From the NCBI GenBank assembly GCA_040769125.1, contig JAXGLO010000001.1, forward strand, positions 1 through 64,000: a stretch of DNA of 64,000 bases, read 5' to 3'. Below, piece by piece: positions 21,006 through 30,296 of the stretch. The notes under the pieces are model-generated. The model was not told the DNA's origin. It saw only the letters and a list, made by a program, of their open reading frames with translations, and made no database searches. The translations under genes and the position numbers were made by a program. The DNA comes from CAIXSE01 sp040769125 (lineage in GTDB: Bacteria; Actinomycetota; Thermoleophilia; UBA2241). Positions within the stretch are counted from its first letter, which is position 1; each line of letters opens with the position of its first letter.

Positions 21006-23120
21006 TCACTCGACGACGACGATACGGCCGGGCCCGTCCTTGTCGAGCACCGCGAGACTCGTCTGGTTGCCTGTACGACGGAACCGGAGCCTCATGATGG
21101 TACGGCTCACCCTGAGGTTGGCGAGCGTCACCTCGCCGAGCCACTTGGGGAGCGCGGGGTTGTGCACATAGACGATGTTCTCGTCCGCCTGCGCATAGAT
21201 CCCGACCATCGCCTGCAGGATATGGAACAGCGCGCCGGCGGCGCCGGCGGCGGGCGAACAGGCCATGGGGAACGACACCGGTTTGCTCATCGTCCGCCGC
21301 GTGAACCCGCAGAAGAGCTCGGGCAGACGGGCGTACTCCTGGGCGAGGGCCGCCTCCACAAGGCACCACGCCAGGCGATTGGCCTCGTGGATGTAGCCGT
21401 GTTTCTTCATGCCGTTGGCGATGATGGCGGTGTCGGCCGCCCACACGCCGCCGTTGTAGAAGCTAACCGGGTTGTAGGCCGTCATGCTTTTGCTCAGCGT
21501 ACGTATGCCCCAGCCGCTGAACATGTCCGGCGCCATCAGCCTCCGGACTACAGCGGCCACATGCTCGTCGTCCACGATGCGCGCCCAGAGGGCGCGGCCG
21601 ATGGTCGAGCACACGCTCCGGACCTGGCGCTTCTCCCCGTCGAGCGCCATGGCAAAGTACTCCTCGTCCTCCATCCAGAAGCGCTCGTTGAAACGACGCT
21701 TGAGGGCGGCGGCCTCCCGCGAGAGGCGCTCCGCGCGCTCCACCTCGCCCAGCTCGCCGAACAGGGCGGCGAGGCGCCGCTTCGCGTAATAGACGTACGC
21801 CTGCGTCTCGGCGAGGGCAATCGGGCCCTCCGCAGGCGTCCCGTCGCTGTGCAGGATCGCGTCACCGGCATCGCGCCACCCCCGATTGCGCAGCCCCATG
21901 CGTGAGCGCTGTTCGCACTCTACGAACCCGTCGCCGTCAGGGTCGCCGTAGCGCTCCAGCCACTCCAGCGCCGCGTCGATCGAGCCGCGGCGAATGTCGA
22001 AGCCGTCGAGATCGCCAGTCCACATCGTCGACTCACAGAGCGCGAGGAGCCACAACGGCGTCGCGTCGACCGACCCGTAATACGGGGTATGCGGGATCGC
22101 GTGCAGCCGCGCCAGCTCGCCGCGGCGCTGCTCCTGCATGATCTTGCCGGGCTGCTCCTCGCGACGGCCGCTGTGGCGCTTGCCCTGGTATCCCTCGAGA
22201 TAGGCCACCGAGTTGTTGGCCCAACGCGGGTCGAGCATCAGCGTCCCGAGACCGGTGATGAGCATCTCGCGGCCGGAGGGGGCCATGAGCCAAGGCATGC
22301 CGGCCAGAGGGATGACCTGCCCCTCGACCGGGGCGGCCAGCATACGCAGGTCGCCCTGGCCTCGCCGGAGAACCCGGTTGACCGCCTCGTTGTCGGTCAC
22401 GATCTCGGTCGCCTCCGCCGCCCAGAGCTCGTGGTCGTGACGCACGAAGGCCAGCTTCTCCCGGAGATCGCCCGATCGCGGCTGCGGCGCGTCCGGTGCG
22501 ACGACCTCGACGTCGTACTGCACCGTCACGCTGTCTCCCGGCATCAGCCGCATGCGGTAGCATGCCGCGCCGTCCTCGAGTGAGTCCGGCGCGGCGGAGA
22601 AGGTCACAGTCGTCTTGCGCACGATATCGTCGAGGCCGAGATAGGCGAAGCTGAGGGCGGCGCCCTCCACGGCCACCGGCAGCCGCGTGCCGCGCTTGCG
22701 CCGGCGCAATCCTCGCACCTCGCAGAAGTCGAGGAAGTCCGCCTCGAAGTCGAGCCTGAGCACGATATCGACCTCGGTGCAGTGGTAGTTCCGTACCTCC
22801 ATCCGCTCGTACAGGCGGTCGGTGACGAAGAGGATGCGCTGCACATGCACAGCGGCCTGCGGCAACAGGCGGCCGTCGCAGGTGCGCCCCTCGAGGTTGG
22901 TCAGCTCGATCGTCGCCTCATAGCCGCGCTCGGCGGTCGACGAAAGGAGCGCGGGCTGTTGCCCGCAGATCGATAGCTCGCAGCGACTGAGGAATCTCGT
23001 ATCCTGATGGTACAGACCGAGGAATGAGCTCTCGCCGCCGTCCATCTGCCCGAGGACGTCGCTGCAGAGGAAGAGCTCGCCCTCCTTGATGACCAGGCAC
23101 GGCGCCCGGCTGCCGCTCAT
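21006..23120 (-). CDS. Amylo-alpha-1,6-glucosidase-type glycogen debranching enzyme
   Basis: A 704-residue protein. Its N-terminal GDE_N-type beta-sandwich starts CLVIKEGELFLCSDVLGQMD and shows GLYHQDTRFLSRCEL. The C-terminal (alpha/alpha)6 barrel contains RRGQGDLRMLAAP, AGMPWLMAPSGREMLITGLG, TPLWLLALCESTMWTGD and VWAADTAIIANGMKKHGY. The family hydrolyses alpha-1,6 branches of glycogen or related glucans. ATG 23120 is the first usable in-frame start, although its ribosome-binding site is weak and 91 bp separate it from the gene upstream; the true start may lie slightly upstream at a non-ATG codon. Family call firm; substrate inferred. Confidence 0.88.
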   Translation of the reverse strand: MSGSRAPCLVIKEGELFLCSDVLGQMDGGESSFLGLYHQDTRFLSRCELSICGQQPALLSSTAERGYEATIELTNLEGRTCDGRLLPQAAVHVQRILFVTDRLYERMEVRNYHCTEVDIVLRLDFEADFLDFCEVRGLRRRKRGTRLPVAVEGAALSFAYLGLDDIVRKTTVTFSAAPDSLEDGAACYRMRLMPGDSVTVQYDVEVVAPDAPQPRSGDLREKLAFVRHDHELWAAEATEIVTDNEAVNRVLRRGQGDLRMLAAPVEGQVIPLAGMPWLMAPSGREMLITGLGTLMLDPRWANNSVAYLEGYQGKRHSGRREEQPGKIMQEQRRGELARLHAIPHTPYYGSVDATPLWLLALCESTMWTGDLDGFDIRRGSIDAALEWLERYGDPDGDGFVECEQRSRMGLRNRGWRDAGDAILHSDGTPAEGPIALAETQAYVYYAKRRLAALFGELGEVERAERLSREAAALKRRFNERFWMEDEEYFAMALDGEKRQVRSVCSTIGRALWARIVDDEHVAAVVRRLMAPDMFSGWGIRTLSKSMTAYNPVSFYNGGVWAADTAIIANGMKKHGYIHEANRLAWCLVEAALAQEYARLPELFCGFTRRTMSKPVSFPMACSPAAGAAGALFHILQAMVGIYAQADENIVYVHNPALPKWLGEVTLANLRVSRTIMRLRFRRTGNQTSLAVLDKDGPGRIVVVE

Positions 23121-23211
23121 GACGGAGCGCTCGGCCGCCTGGACGACGACCGGCTCGGAGATGCCGGAGGCCGGCTGCCGAGCGACGGCACGCCCACTTT
23201 GTCGCGGGTGA

Positions 23212-24528
23212 TCATGCCGGCCGCCCCCCGCCCGTGGCCGCCATTCCGCCTCCCTGCACCGAACCGCACGCGCACAAGCCGTCGCGGGCGCTCTCGCGGG
23301 CACCCGCGCCTGCCTCAAGGAACATCCGCAACAGCTCGGCGCCCGAGGCCAGCGCGAGGCCGGAGGCCGTCGCGGCGGCCTCGCTGAAGACCGCCGCGCC
23401 TGCACGGTCCACGCCCCGCCCGGAGCCGACGTCCGAAGAGGTGTCGCTCATAACGAACGGCACAGGGGCCGCCCCGTGCGCGCGCCGCGCCAGAGACGTC
23501 TCGTGATCCGGAACGACGAGCACGGCTGGCGCGTGGCGAGCAGCGAGGAGACGCGCCACGACGTATGCGTCGATCGCCTCGATGGCCTCGACCTTCGCCG
23601 TCAGGTCGCCCATGTGCGACGCCTCATCCGGCGCCTCCACATGGACGACCACGACGTCGTGGTCGTCGAGCGCCGTGAGCGCGGCGCGCGCTTTGGCGCC
23701 GTAGTCGGTGTCGAGCCCGCCGGTGGCGCCCGGGACGTCGATGACCTCGAACCCGGCCAGCCGGCCGATCCCGCGCACGAGGTCGACGGCCGCCACGACG
23801 GCCCCGCTGAGGCCATGCAGGGCGCGGAAGCCCGGTACCCGCGACGCCCGGCCCGGCCCCCAGAACCAGACGCCGGTCGCCGGTCGCAGCCCGGCCAGCA
23901 CCTCGTCGGCGCTGCGCTGCAGTCCGGCCAGCGCTTCGGCGGCTGCGACGTCGCCCGGGCCGGCGGACGCGCCCGGCAGAAAGCCCTCGACCGGCTCGTC
24001 GAGGATGTCGCTGGGCGGCGTGCACGGCACCACCGCACCGCCTCGCCAGACCATCAGGTTGCGGTAGCTCAAGCCGGCGTAGAACTCGAACGGCCCGCCG
24101 CCCAGCGCGGCCTCAAGGGCGGCGACGCAGCGACGGGCCTCGGCGTCGGAGATGTGCCCGGCGGTGTGATCCCGCATGACGCCGCCGGAGACGGTGACGA
24201 AGTTGCAGCGGTAGGCGACATCCAGCGGCCCCAGCTCGACGCCGATCCCGGAGGCCTCGAGCGGGCTGCGTCCGGTGTAGACCTCGGCCGGATCGTAGCC
24301 GAACACCGCGAGGCCGGCGACGTCGCTGCCCGGCGTCATGCCCGGAGGGACGGTGCGGACGGTGCCCACGATACCTGCGCGGGCAAGCGCGTCCATGGCC
24401 GGCGTGCGGGCGGCCTCCAGCGGCGTCCTGCCGCCCAGGGCCGCCTGCGGCTCGTCGGCCATGCCGTCGGGCACCAGCACGACATGCTTGCGCCTCAGGC
24501 CACGGCCGCGGGCCACCGGGCCAACCAT
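23212..24528 (-). CDS. ApgM/iPGM-superfamily protein, probable homoserine kinase analogue
   Basis: A 438-residue member of the cofactor-independent phosphoglycerate mutase (alkaline-phosphatase-like) superfamily, archaeal ApgM branch. The first metal ligand is in HVVLVPDGMADEP. The Ser-nucleophile region is MTPGSDVAGLAVFGYDP, and later metal ligands lie in VVHVEAPDEASHMGD and VLVVPDHETSLARRAHG. The Gly/Ala-rich last 50 residues are divergent. ATG 24528 lies 4 bp after the hom stop. Several genomes that lack thrB carry an ApgM-like gene next to hom or thrC, and such proteins have been proposed or annotated as homoserine kinase analogues. Here the context favours that role over glycolysis, but a phosphoglycerate mutase cannot be excluded. 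Confidence 0.8.
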   Translation of the reverse strand: MVGPVARGRGLRRKHVVLVPDGMADEPQAALGGRTPLEAARTPAMDALARAGIVGTVRTVPPGMTPGSDVAGLAVFGYDPAEVYTGRSPLEASGIGVELGPLDVAYRCNFVTVSGGVMRDHTAGHISDAEARRCVAALEAALGGGPFEFYAGLSYRNLMVWRGGAVVPCTPPSDILDEPVEGFLPGASAGPGDVAAAEALAGLQRSADEVLAGLRPATGVWFWGPGRASRVPGFRALHGLSGAVVAAVDLVRGIGRLAGFEVIDVPGATGGLDTDYGAKARAALTALDDHDVVVVHVEAPDEASHMGDLTAKVEAIEAIDAYVVARLLAARHAPAVLVVPDHETSLARRAHGAAPVPFVMSDTSSDVGSGRGVDRAGAAVFSEAAATASGLALASGAELLRMFLEAGAGARESARDGLCACGSVQGGGMAATGGGRPA

Positions 24529-24532
24529 TCGC

Positions 24533-25810
24533 TCAGGCGTCTCCCTCAACGCGGATGTAGGCGGCATCCCCCTTCACCTCAGGCAGCGCCCGGATCTTCT
24601 CGAGAGACGTGAAGAACTGCGCCTCGCGCACCGGGTGCAGAACCAGCACGATGTCGGCGTCGTCGCCGTAGCCCTCCTGGACCATCGAGGCGATGCTCAC
24701 GCCGTAATCGCCGAACAGGGTGGAGATCTTGGCGAGCACGCCTGGCCGGTCGGCCACGCGGATACGAAGGTAGAAGCTCGAGACCATGTCGGCGTCGTCG
24801 AAGGTCGGCACGTCCTGGTAGCAGAGGCAGTTGCGCACGAAGCTGCCCTTGGCCGTGTTGACCACCGAGATGATGTCGCCGATGACGGCTGAGGCCGTCG
24901 GCACGCTGCCGGCGCCGGGGCCGAAGAGCATGATCTGATCGAAGGCGTCGCTCTCGAGGAAGACGGCGTTGTAGGCACCATTCACGCTCGCCAGGGGGTG
25001 CGCCTTGGGGATGAAGGCCGGGTACACGCGGACGTTCATGCGGCCATCGATGAGCTTGGCCACGCCCAGCAGCTTGGCGACGAGGCCGAGCTGGCGGCCG
25101 CGGGCGATGTCGGCGGCGGTGACGCCCGTGATGCCCTCGTACGCCACATCGCTCAGCCCGGTGCGGCTGTGGAAGGCGATGGAGCTCAGGATGGCCATCT
25201 TGGCGGCAGCGTCTTTGCCGCCCACGTCTTCCGTGGGGTCAGCCTCGGCGAAGCCCAGGCGCTGCGCCTCCTTGAGCACTTCGTCGTAGTCGGCGCCGGT
25301 CTCGGCCATGGCGCTGAGCATGTAGTTCGTAGTGCCGTTGACAATCCCGAAGACCGTCTTGACCTTGGCGGCCACGAGGGACTCGCGCAGCACCTTGACG
25401 ACCGGCACCGCACCCGCCGCGCTCGCCTCGAAGCGCAGATGCACATTGGCGGCCTCGGCCGCCTCGAAGAGCTCGGCCCCGTGCTGGGCGAGGAGCTGCT
25501 TGTTGGCCGTGACGACGCTCTTGCCGGCACGCAGGGCGCGCAGCTCGAAGTCGAGCGCTGCGTCGACGCCGCCGATGAGCTCCACGACGATGTCGATGTC
25601 GGGGTCCTCGAGGATGTCTTCGAACCGCGTCGTGAGAAGCGCCGGGTCGAGCCCCGGAGCGCTGAACGACGCGTCCTTCTCCAGCACCCGCTTGAGATAG
25701 ACCTGCTTTCCAGTGGCCATAGCGATGTCGTCGGCGTGGCTCGCGAGGAGCTTGCCCACGCCGGAGCCGACGGTGCCGTAGCCCAGAAGCCCGATGCCTA
25801 CCTTGTCCAC
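24533..25810 (-). CDS. hom: Homoserine dehydrogenase
   Basis: A 425-residue enzyme reducing aspartate semialdehyde to homoserine for Thr and Met. The NAD(P)-binding motif is VGIGLLGYGTVGSGV at the N-terminus. The catalytic region contains GIVNGTTNYMLS and EADPTEDVGGKDAAAKMAIL. A C-terminal ACT domain (about 345-425, from YLRIRVADRPGVLAKIS) indicates feedback control, usually by threonine. The GTG start at 25810 has GGGAGG nine bases upstream. It stands directly before the ApgM-like gene and after lysA, forming an aspartate-family amino-acid block. Confidence 0.97.
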   Translation of the reverse strand: MDKVGIGLLGYGTVGSGVGKLLASHADDIAMATGKQVYLKRVLEKDASFSAPGLDPALLTTRFEDILEDPDIDIVVELIGGVDAALDFELRALRAGKSVVTANKQLLAQHGAELFEAAEAANVHLRFEASAAGAVPVVKVLRESLVAAKVKTVFGIVNGTTNYMLSAMAETGADYDEVLKEAQRLGFAEADPTEDVGGKDAAAKMAILSSIAFHSRTGLSDVAYEGITGVTAADIARGRQLGLVAKLLGVAKLIDGRMNVRVYPAFIPKAHPLASVNGAYNAVFLESDAFDQIMLFGPGAGSVPTASAVIGDIISVVNTAKGSFVRNCLCYQDVPTFDDADMVSSFYLRIRVADRPGVLAKISTLFGDYGVSIASMVQEGYGDDADIVLVLHPVREAQFFTSLEKIRALPEVKGDAAYIRVEGDA

Positions 25811-25840
25811 TTGGTGCCTCCCGGGTTGTGGGGACGGCCG

Positions 25841-27157
25841 CTACCTCAGCGGGAGCTGCAGGCGGAGGACGTCGTCCCAGGTCTCTCGCTCGATAATGAC
25901 GCGCGCCCGGCTGTCCGAAACCATGATGACGGCCGGCCGCGGCTGCCCGTTGTAGTTGTTGGCCATAGCGTAACCATACGCGCCCGTGCCCGGCGTGACG
26001 AGGGTGTCGCCGGGCTCCGGCGGAGCGATGCGCACGTCGCGCACGAGCACGTCGCCCGACTCGCAGTGCTTGCCGACGATGGTCACGAGCTCGTTAGCGG
26101 GCACCTCGGCTTTGTTCGCCAGCATGGCCGAGTACCGCGAGCCGTAGAGCATGGGGCGCAGGTTGTCGCTCATGCCGCCGTCGACGGCGACGTAGGTGCG
26201 TACCCTGGGGATGACCTTGACCGTGCCGACCGTGTACGCCGTGACGCAGGCTTTGCCGACGATGCTGCGCCCCGGCTCGACCATGATGCGGGGCATCGGC
26301 ATCGCGTGGCGCTCGACGGCCTCGCGCAGAGCCGCGACGCTCACCTCCGCGAACGCGGACACCGTGCTGGGCATGTCGGCGGCCGTATAGCGGATGCCGA
26401 GGCCGCCGCCGATGTTGAAGACGCGGCACTCGAAGCCGAAGTCGCGGCGCCAGTCGTCGAGGGCGCCGAAGAGGATCTTGACGGCCCGGCGATAGGAGTC
26501 GAGCTCGAAGATCTGCGAGCCGATATGAGCGTGGATGCCGTCGAGCTCGAGGTGGGCGACCTCCGAGATGCGCCGCACGGCCTCGGCCGCACGACCGTCG
26601 GCCAGCCCGAAGCCGAACTTGCTGTCCTGCTGGCCGGTCTGCACGAAGTCGTGGGTGTCTGGGCGCACGTCAGGGGTAACCCTGACGAGCACCTTCTGCA
26701 CGACGCCACGGCGGGCGGCGGCGGCCTCCAGGCGCTCGATCTCCTCGAAGGAGTCGACGACGAAGCAGCCGACGCCCTCGTCGAGGCCGAACTCGATCTC
26801 GGCCGGCGACTTGTTGTTGCCGTGGAAGTAGATGCGCTCGGGCGGAAAGGACGCGGCGCGCGCCACGGCGAGCTCGCCGCCCGTCGCCACGTCCATCGAG
26901 AGCCCCTCCTGCCCCACGAGCTCGGCCATCGCGCGACAGCCGAACGCCTTGCTCGCGTAGGAGATCTCGAACGAGTCCGCGCGGGCAGCAAAAGCCTCGC
27001 GGTAGGCGCGGCACTGGTCGCGAAGCGTCCGCTCGTCGTAGATGAAGAGCGGCGTGCCGAACTCACGGGCGAGATCGACAACGTCGCAGCCTGCGATCTC
27101 GAGATGGCCGACGGTGTTGTGAGCCGCAGTGTGGGGATAGATGAGCGTGTGCGTCAT
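25841..27157 (-). CDS. lysA: Diaminopimelate decarboxylase
   Basis: A 438-residue PLP enzyme, last step of lysine synthesis by the DAP route. The PLP lysine lies in EISYASKAFGCRA. HIGSQIFELDSYRRAV and IGGGLGIRYTAADMP are family segments, followed by VEPGRSIVG and, near the end, the active-site CESGDVLVRD and GTGAYGYAMANNYNG. Its presence shows lysine is made by the DAP pathway, which matters for interpreting the homocitrate-synthase-like gene further right. It is 30 bp upstream of hom and likely co-transcribed with it. Confidence 0.97.
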   Translation of the reverse strand: MTHTLIYPHTAAHNTVGHLEIAGCDVVDLAREFGTPLFIYDERTLRDQCRAYREAFAARADSFEISYASKAFGCRAMAELVGQEGLSMDVATGGELAVARAASFPPERIYFHGNNKSPAEIEFGLDEGVGCFVVDSFEEIERLEAAAARRGVVQKVLVRVTPDVRPDTHDFVQTGQQDSKFGFGLADGRAAEAVRRISEVAHLELDGIHAHIGSQIFELDSYRRAVKILFGALDDWRRDFGFECRVFNIGGGLGIRYTAADMPSTVSAFAEVSVAALREAVERHAMPMPRIMVEPGRSIVGKACVTAYTVGTVKVIPRVRTYVAVDGGMSDNLRPMLYGSRYSAMLANKAEVPANELVTIVGKHCESGDVLVRDVRIAPPEPGDTLVTPGTGAYGYAMANNYNGQPRPAVIMVSDSRARVIIERETWDDVLRLQLPLR

Positions 27158-27229
27158 GGGCGTAATCCTACCATCGGCCGCACAGCCGTGATGCCGCCGG
27201 CGAGGCGCAGGCCCCGTGCACCGTCGGCC

Positions 27230-27757
27230 TCAGTACTCGATGCCCGGCCGCGCCCGCACGCCGGCCTCGTAGTAATGCTTGACGGCGCACATCTCGGTGG
27301 CGAGGTCGGCGGCCTCCACGAGCCCCTGCGGGGCGTCCCGGCCGGTGAGCACGAGCTCCACGAAGTCGGGCTTGTCCGCGAGCAGCCTGAGCACGTCGTC
27401 GAGCGGGACGAGATCGAAGGACACGGCCGTCACCAGCTCGTCGAGCACGACCACGTCGTATGCTCCGCCGAGGATGAGCTCGCGAGCCCTCGCAAGGCCG
27501 GCGGCGGCGGCGGCGAGGTCATCCGGCGTCGCCTTCCCCTTCATCACCCAGTGGTCGAGGCCGCACTGCACCACGTCCACGCCGAGCCTGCCCAGCATCA
27601 CGATCTCGCCCCAAGCCGGATCGGACTTCATGAACTGCAGCACGAGCGGGCGGAGATCCTGGCCAAGAGCGCGGAGCACAAGGCCGAGGGCAGCAGTCGT
27701 CTTGCCCTTCCCGTTGCCTGTATACACCTGGACGTAGCCCCTGCGAGGCTTCTTCAT
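27230..27757 (-). CDS. cobO: Cob(I)alamin adenosyltransferase (CobO/BtuR type)
   Basis: A 175-residue ATP:corrinoid adenosyltransferase that makes adenosylcobalamin. The P-loop YVQVYTGNGKGKTTAALGLV begins at about residue 7. LQFMKSDPAWGE and VVLDELVTAVSFDLVPLDDV are conserved CobA/BtuR segments, and it ends with HYYEAGVRARPGIEY, the usual C-terminal signature. ATG 27757 is preceded by GGAGG; a longer upstream reading is Arg-rich and non-conserved. Corrinoid supply fits the B12-binding radical SAM gene and the C1 genes elsewhere in the window. Confidence 0.95.
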   Translation of the reverse strand: MKKPRRGYVQVYTGNGKGKTTAALGLVLRALGQDLRPLVLQFMKSDPAWGEIVMLGRLGVDVVQCGLDHWVMKGKATPDDLAAAAAGLARARELILGGAYDVVVLDELVTAVSFDLVPLDDVLRLLADKPDFVELVLTGRDAPQGLVEAADLATEMCAVKHYYEAGVRARPGIEY

Positions 27758-27927
27758 CTCATCGCCTCCCGACTTCGCGAATCCAGCAGAAAGCCGACGC
27801 GAGCAGCACCGCCGGCCTCTCACCGTGGCACGACCAGGCATGGTATCCCAGCGGCCGGCGAGGCGCGAATGTGGACGCCGCGGCCCTTCCCCGAAACGAG
27901 ACGATGCCGTCCTGATACCATGACGTC

Positions 27928-28596
27928 ATGGACCGTCGGCCCAAGATCATCTCCTGTGAGGTCCTCCGCAACGAGGTCGAGTACGTCAACCCGGGCTTCG
28001 AGGCGGAGTTCTACGAGGGCGCCCTGCACGACTACCCCGACAAGCTGCGGGCCACTCTTCAGGAGCGCATCAGCGCCACGCCCGGCGAGCGCCGGATCCT
28101 CCTCTGCTGCGGACGGTGCAGCAACGGCTCCGCAGGCCTGGAGGCCGGACCCCACGAGCTCGTCCTGCCGGCCGTCGACGACTGCATCTCGCTGATTCTC
28201 GGCTCGCGGCAACGGTACCTCGAAGTGCACGCCAGCGAGCCGGGAACGTTCTATTACACGCGCGGGTGGACCGACTACATCGACGATCCCTACAAGCACT
28301 ACCTCAGGGCCGCCGCCAAGTACGGCGAGAAGGTCGCCGCCGATCTCGCGCGCACGATACTGCAGAACTACAAGCGGCTGGTGATCGTCGACAACCCCGA
28401 GGTGCCGGGTCTCGAGGAGATTCAACCCTACCTGGAGACCGTGTCGGCCTTCTACGAGCTGCCGCTCGAGCGCATAGAGGGCTCGCTGCGCCTCCTCGAG
28501 AAGCTCATGCACGGGCCGCACGACGACGAGTTCATCGTCGTCCGGCCCGGCGAGACCCTCGAGGAGGAGCGCTTCTGGAACCTCTCCAGCGTCTGA
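27928..28596 (+). CDS. DUF1638 family protein
   Basis: A 222-residue soluble protein starting MDRRPKIISCEVLRNEVEYV. It has RRILLCCGRCSNGSAGLEAG and VLPAVDDCISLILGSRQRY, the conserved cysteine- and acid-rich DUF1638 segments. Later it has FYYTRGWTDYIDDPYKHY and KRLVIVDNPEVPG. Family members are found in anaerobes and methanogens, often near corrinoid-dependent methyltransferases, but the reaction is unknown. The conserved cysteines could bind metal. It is divergent from cobO across a 170-bp gap. The ATG lies inside a perfect 14-bp palindrome at 27918-27931, and no clear ribosome-binding site is seen. Confidence 0.85.
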   Translation: MDRRPKIISCEVLRNEVEYVNPGFEAEFYEGALHDYPDKLRATLQERISATPGERRILLCCGRCSNGSAGLEAGPHELVLPAVDDCISLILGSRQRYLEVHASEPGTFYYTRGWTDYIDDPYKHYLRAAAKYGEKVAADLARTILQNYKRLVIVDNPEVPGLEEIQPYLETVSAFYELPLERIEGSLRLLEKLMHGPHDDEFIVVRPGETLEEERFWNLSSV

Positions 28597-28615
28597 GCGA
28601 CCCCGGGCGGGCAGC

Positions 28616-29005
28616 CTACTCCGCGCCCGTCTCCGTCTCCTCGCCGGCGGGCGCGTCTCCTGCGGCGGCCGACAGCTTCTCCTCCGCGTCCGCCCGCACA
28701 GCGCGCGCGTAGTCCAGCTGCATCTGCGCCAGCCCTGCGCGCAACGGACGCACGACCGCCTCGCCGCGCTCCCGCTCAAGCACGTCGGCGACGCCGCGCA
28801 ACAGCTCCACCGCCAGGCGCGCATCATCCAGGTCGCGGATTGCGCGAGTCTCGTCGCTGAGGCCCAGCTTGAGAGCGCCGAACTCCAGGAGGCGGCCGAT
28901 CATCTCGTCGGCCAGGTGCACGGTGTGGAGCCGGCCGAGCTCCTCGAGGAGCTCCCGCGCGGATGCCTCTTCGCCGGCCTTGTCGCCCTGCTGTTTCTCG
29001 TTCAC
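28616..29005 (-). CDS. Small alpha-helical protein (DUF1844-like), coupled to ligase gene
   Basis: A 129-residue acidic, wholly helical protein with VHLADEMIGRLLEFGALKLGL and ARLAVELLRGVADVLERERG. The two-helix pattern, with DLDDARLAVELL, recalls the small DUF1844 family, but I am not certain. The GTG start overlaps the stop of the preceding glutamate-cysteine-ligase-like gene by 4 bp and has GGAGGA upstream. No catalytic motif is seen; function unknown. Confidence 0.65.
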   Translation of the reverse strand: MNEKQQGDKAGEEASARELLEELGRLHTVHLADEMIGRLLEFGALKLGLSDETRAIRDLDDARLAVELLRGVADVLERERGEAVVRPLRAGLAQMQLDYARAVRADAEEKLSAAAGDAPAGEETETGAE

Positions 29006-30192
29006 ACGCCCTCCTCCTCACCGCCGGCGGCGAAGCCGAGGGACGACGCCCGCGCCCGCTCCACCGTCCCGGCGTAGACCTCTTCGATTGACTGCCCGGC
29101 CAGATGCGCGCGCATCTGCCGTTGCGCCCCGTTGCCCTCCCGCAACATGCGCTCGACGCCTTCCAGGTGCGGAGTCAGGCCGAGGGCGTCGGCCTGCCCG
29201 CCGGCGAGCTCCACGAGGTGGCGGATCGCGTCGCCGGCGTCGAGCTCCTCCCCCATCGACCAGTCGACCAGCTTGCCGTCGAGGCCGAAGCGAATGGCCC
29301 GCCACAGATTCTCCTCGACGTACCTTGTCGGGAGGATCGGCAGCGGCATACCCTCGTCGTAGATGCGCGCGAGATGAGCCACCAGGCCGACGGTCAGAGA
29401 GCTGATCGCCAGGCTCTGCCACGCCTCTGTCTGGGCGTCGCAGACGCGCACCTCGACCGTCCCGAAGCGATGATGCGGGCGTACCGCCCACCAGATCTCG
29501 GTGAACTCCTGGATGCAGTTCGTATCGACGAGTTCCTCGTAGAACGCGCGGTGCTCGGCCCAGGTCGCGAAGACGTCGGGGATGCCGCAGCGCGGGAACA
29601 TGCGCAGAAAGGTCTGGGTACGCGCCGAGTGGAGCTGGGTCCACACACCCTCCACGAACGGTGAGTTGGCCGAGAGCGCGAGGAGGTGCGGGAGATAGGT
29701 GCGCATGGCGTCGCAGACGGCGACGGCGCGATCGAGGCCCTGCACCCCCACATGCACGTGCGCCGCCCACGTGTTGTTGCGCCAGGCGACGTACTTGAGA
29801 CGCTCCTCGACCAGCCGGTAGTGAGGCGTGTCGACGATCTGCTGATCCTTCCAGCTCGAAAAAGGATGCGTCCCTGTGGCGCCGAGCGCAAACCCCTCGC
29901 GCTCGGCGAGCGCGAACAGCTCTGCGCGGTTGAGCAGGAGCTGCTTCGCCGCCTGCCCGAAGTGCAGGGTGCGCGGCGTGGATACCTCGATCTCGGAGCG
30001 CAGCAGCTCCCCAGCGATGCGTTCGCCGAGTCGCTGCGGAGCGGCTTCCTTCAGGGCCTCGAAACCCGGCGTGAGCGCCAGGTCGCGCGGGTCGAGCACC
30101 TGGAACTCCTCCTCGAGACCGAGGGTGAAGTCGAGAGCGCGCTCGAAGCGGGCCTCGACCTCTACGAAGTATGCGGCGTGATCGACGGTCAT
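29002..30192 (-). CDS. Glutamate-cysteine ligase-like (YbdK/GCS2 family) enzyme
   Basis: A 396-residue ATP-grasp-like carboxylate-amine ligase of the GCS2/YbdK family. It starts FTLGLEEEFQVLDP, the family's Mg-ATP motif. It carries ATGTHPFSSWKDQQI, AAHVHVGVQGLDRAVAV and TVEVRVCDAQTEAW, which line the active site. YbdK-type proteins have weak gamma-glutamylcysteine ligase activity, and in actinobacteria related enzymes act in mycothiol- or ergothioneine-like or glutamyl transfer steps; no glutathione synthetase is nearby. The start is ATG 30192, divergent from the phosphate-transport genes. Confidence 0.88.
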   Translation of the reverse strand: MTVDHAAYFVEVEARFERALDFTLGLEEEFQVLDPRDLALTPGFEALKEAAPQRLGERIAGELLRSEIEVSTPRTLHFGQAAKQLLLNRAELFALAEREGFALGATGTHPFSSWKDQQIVDTPHYRLVEERLKYVAWRNNTWAAHVHVGVQGLDRAVAVCDAMRTYLPHLLALSANSPFVEGVWTQLHSARTQTFLRMFPRCGIPDVFATWAEHRAFYEELVDTNCIQEFTEIWWAVRPHHRFGTVEVRVCDAQTEAWQSLAISSLTVGLVAHLARIYDEGMPLPILPTRYVEENLWRAIRFGLDGKLVDWSMGEELDAGDAIRHLVELAGGQADALGLTPHLEGVERMLREGNGAQRQMRAHLAGQSIEEVYAGTVERARASSLGFAAGGEEEGV

Positions 30193-30296
30193 CGGCTGTG
30201 CACTCTACCGGATGGCTCGCAGGGACTCACACTGCACGCCGCACCCTGGCTCGCGAACGCCACGCCGCCGGCCTGCGCAAAGGCTTCCGCAAGCCC

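Noticed and set aside
24998..28195. A 1065-codon open frame on the plus strand across hom, lysA and cobO
   Set aside because: It is antisense to three well-conserved genes, has no recognisable protein sequence, and such long shadow frames are common in high-GC DNA.
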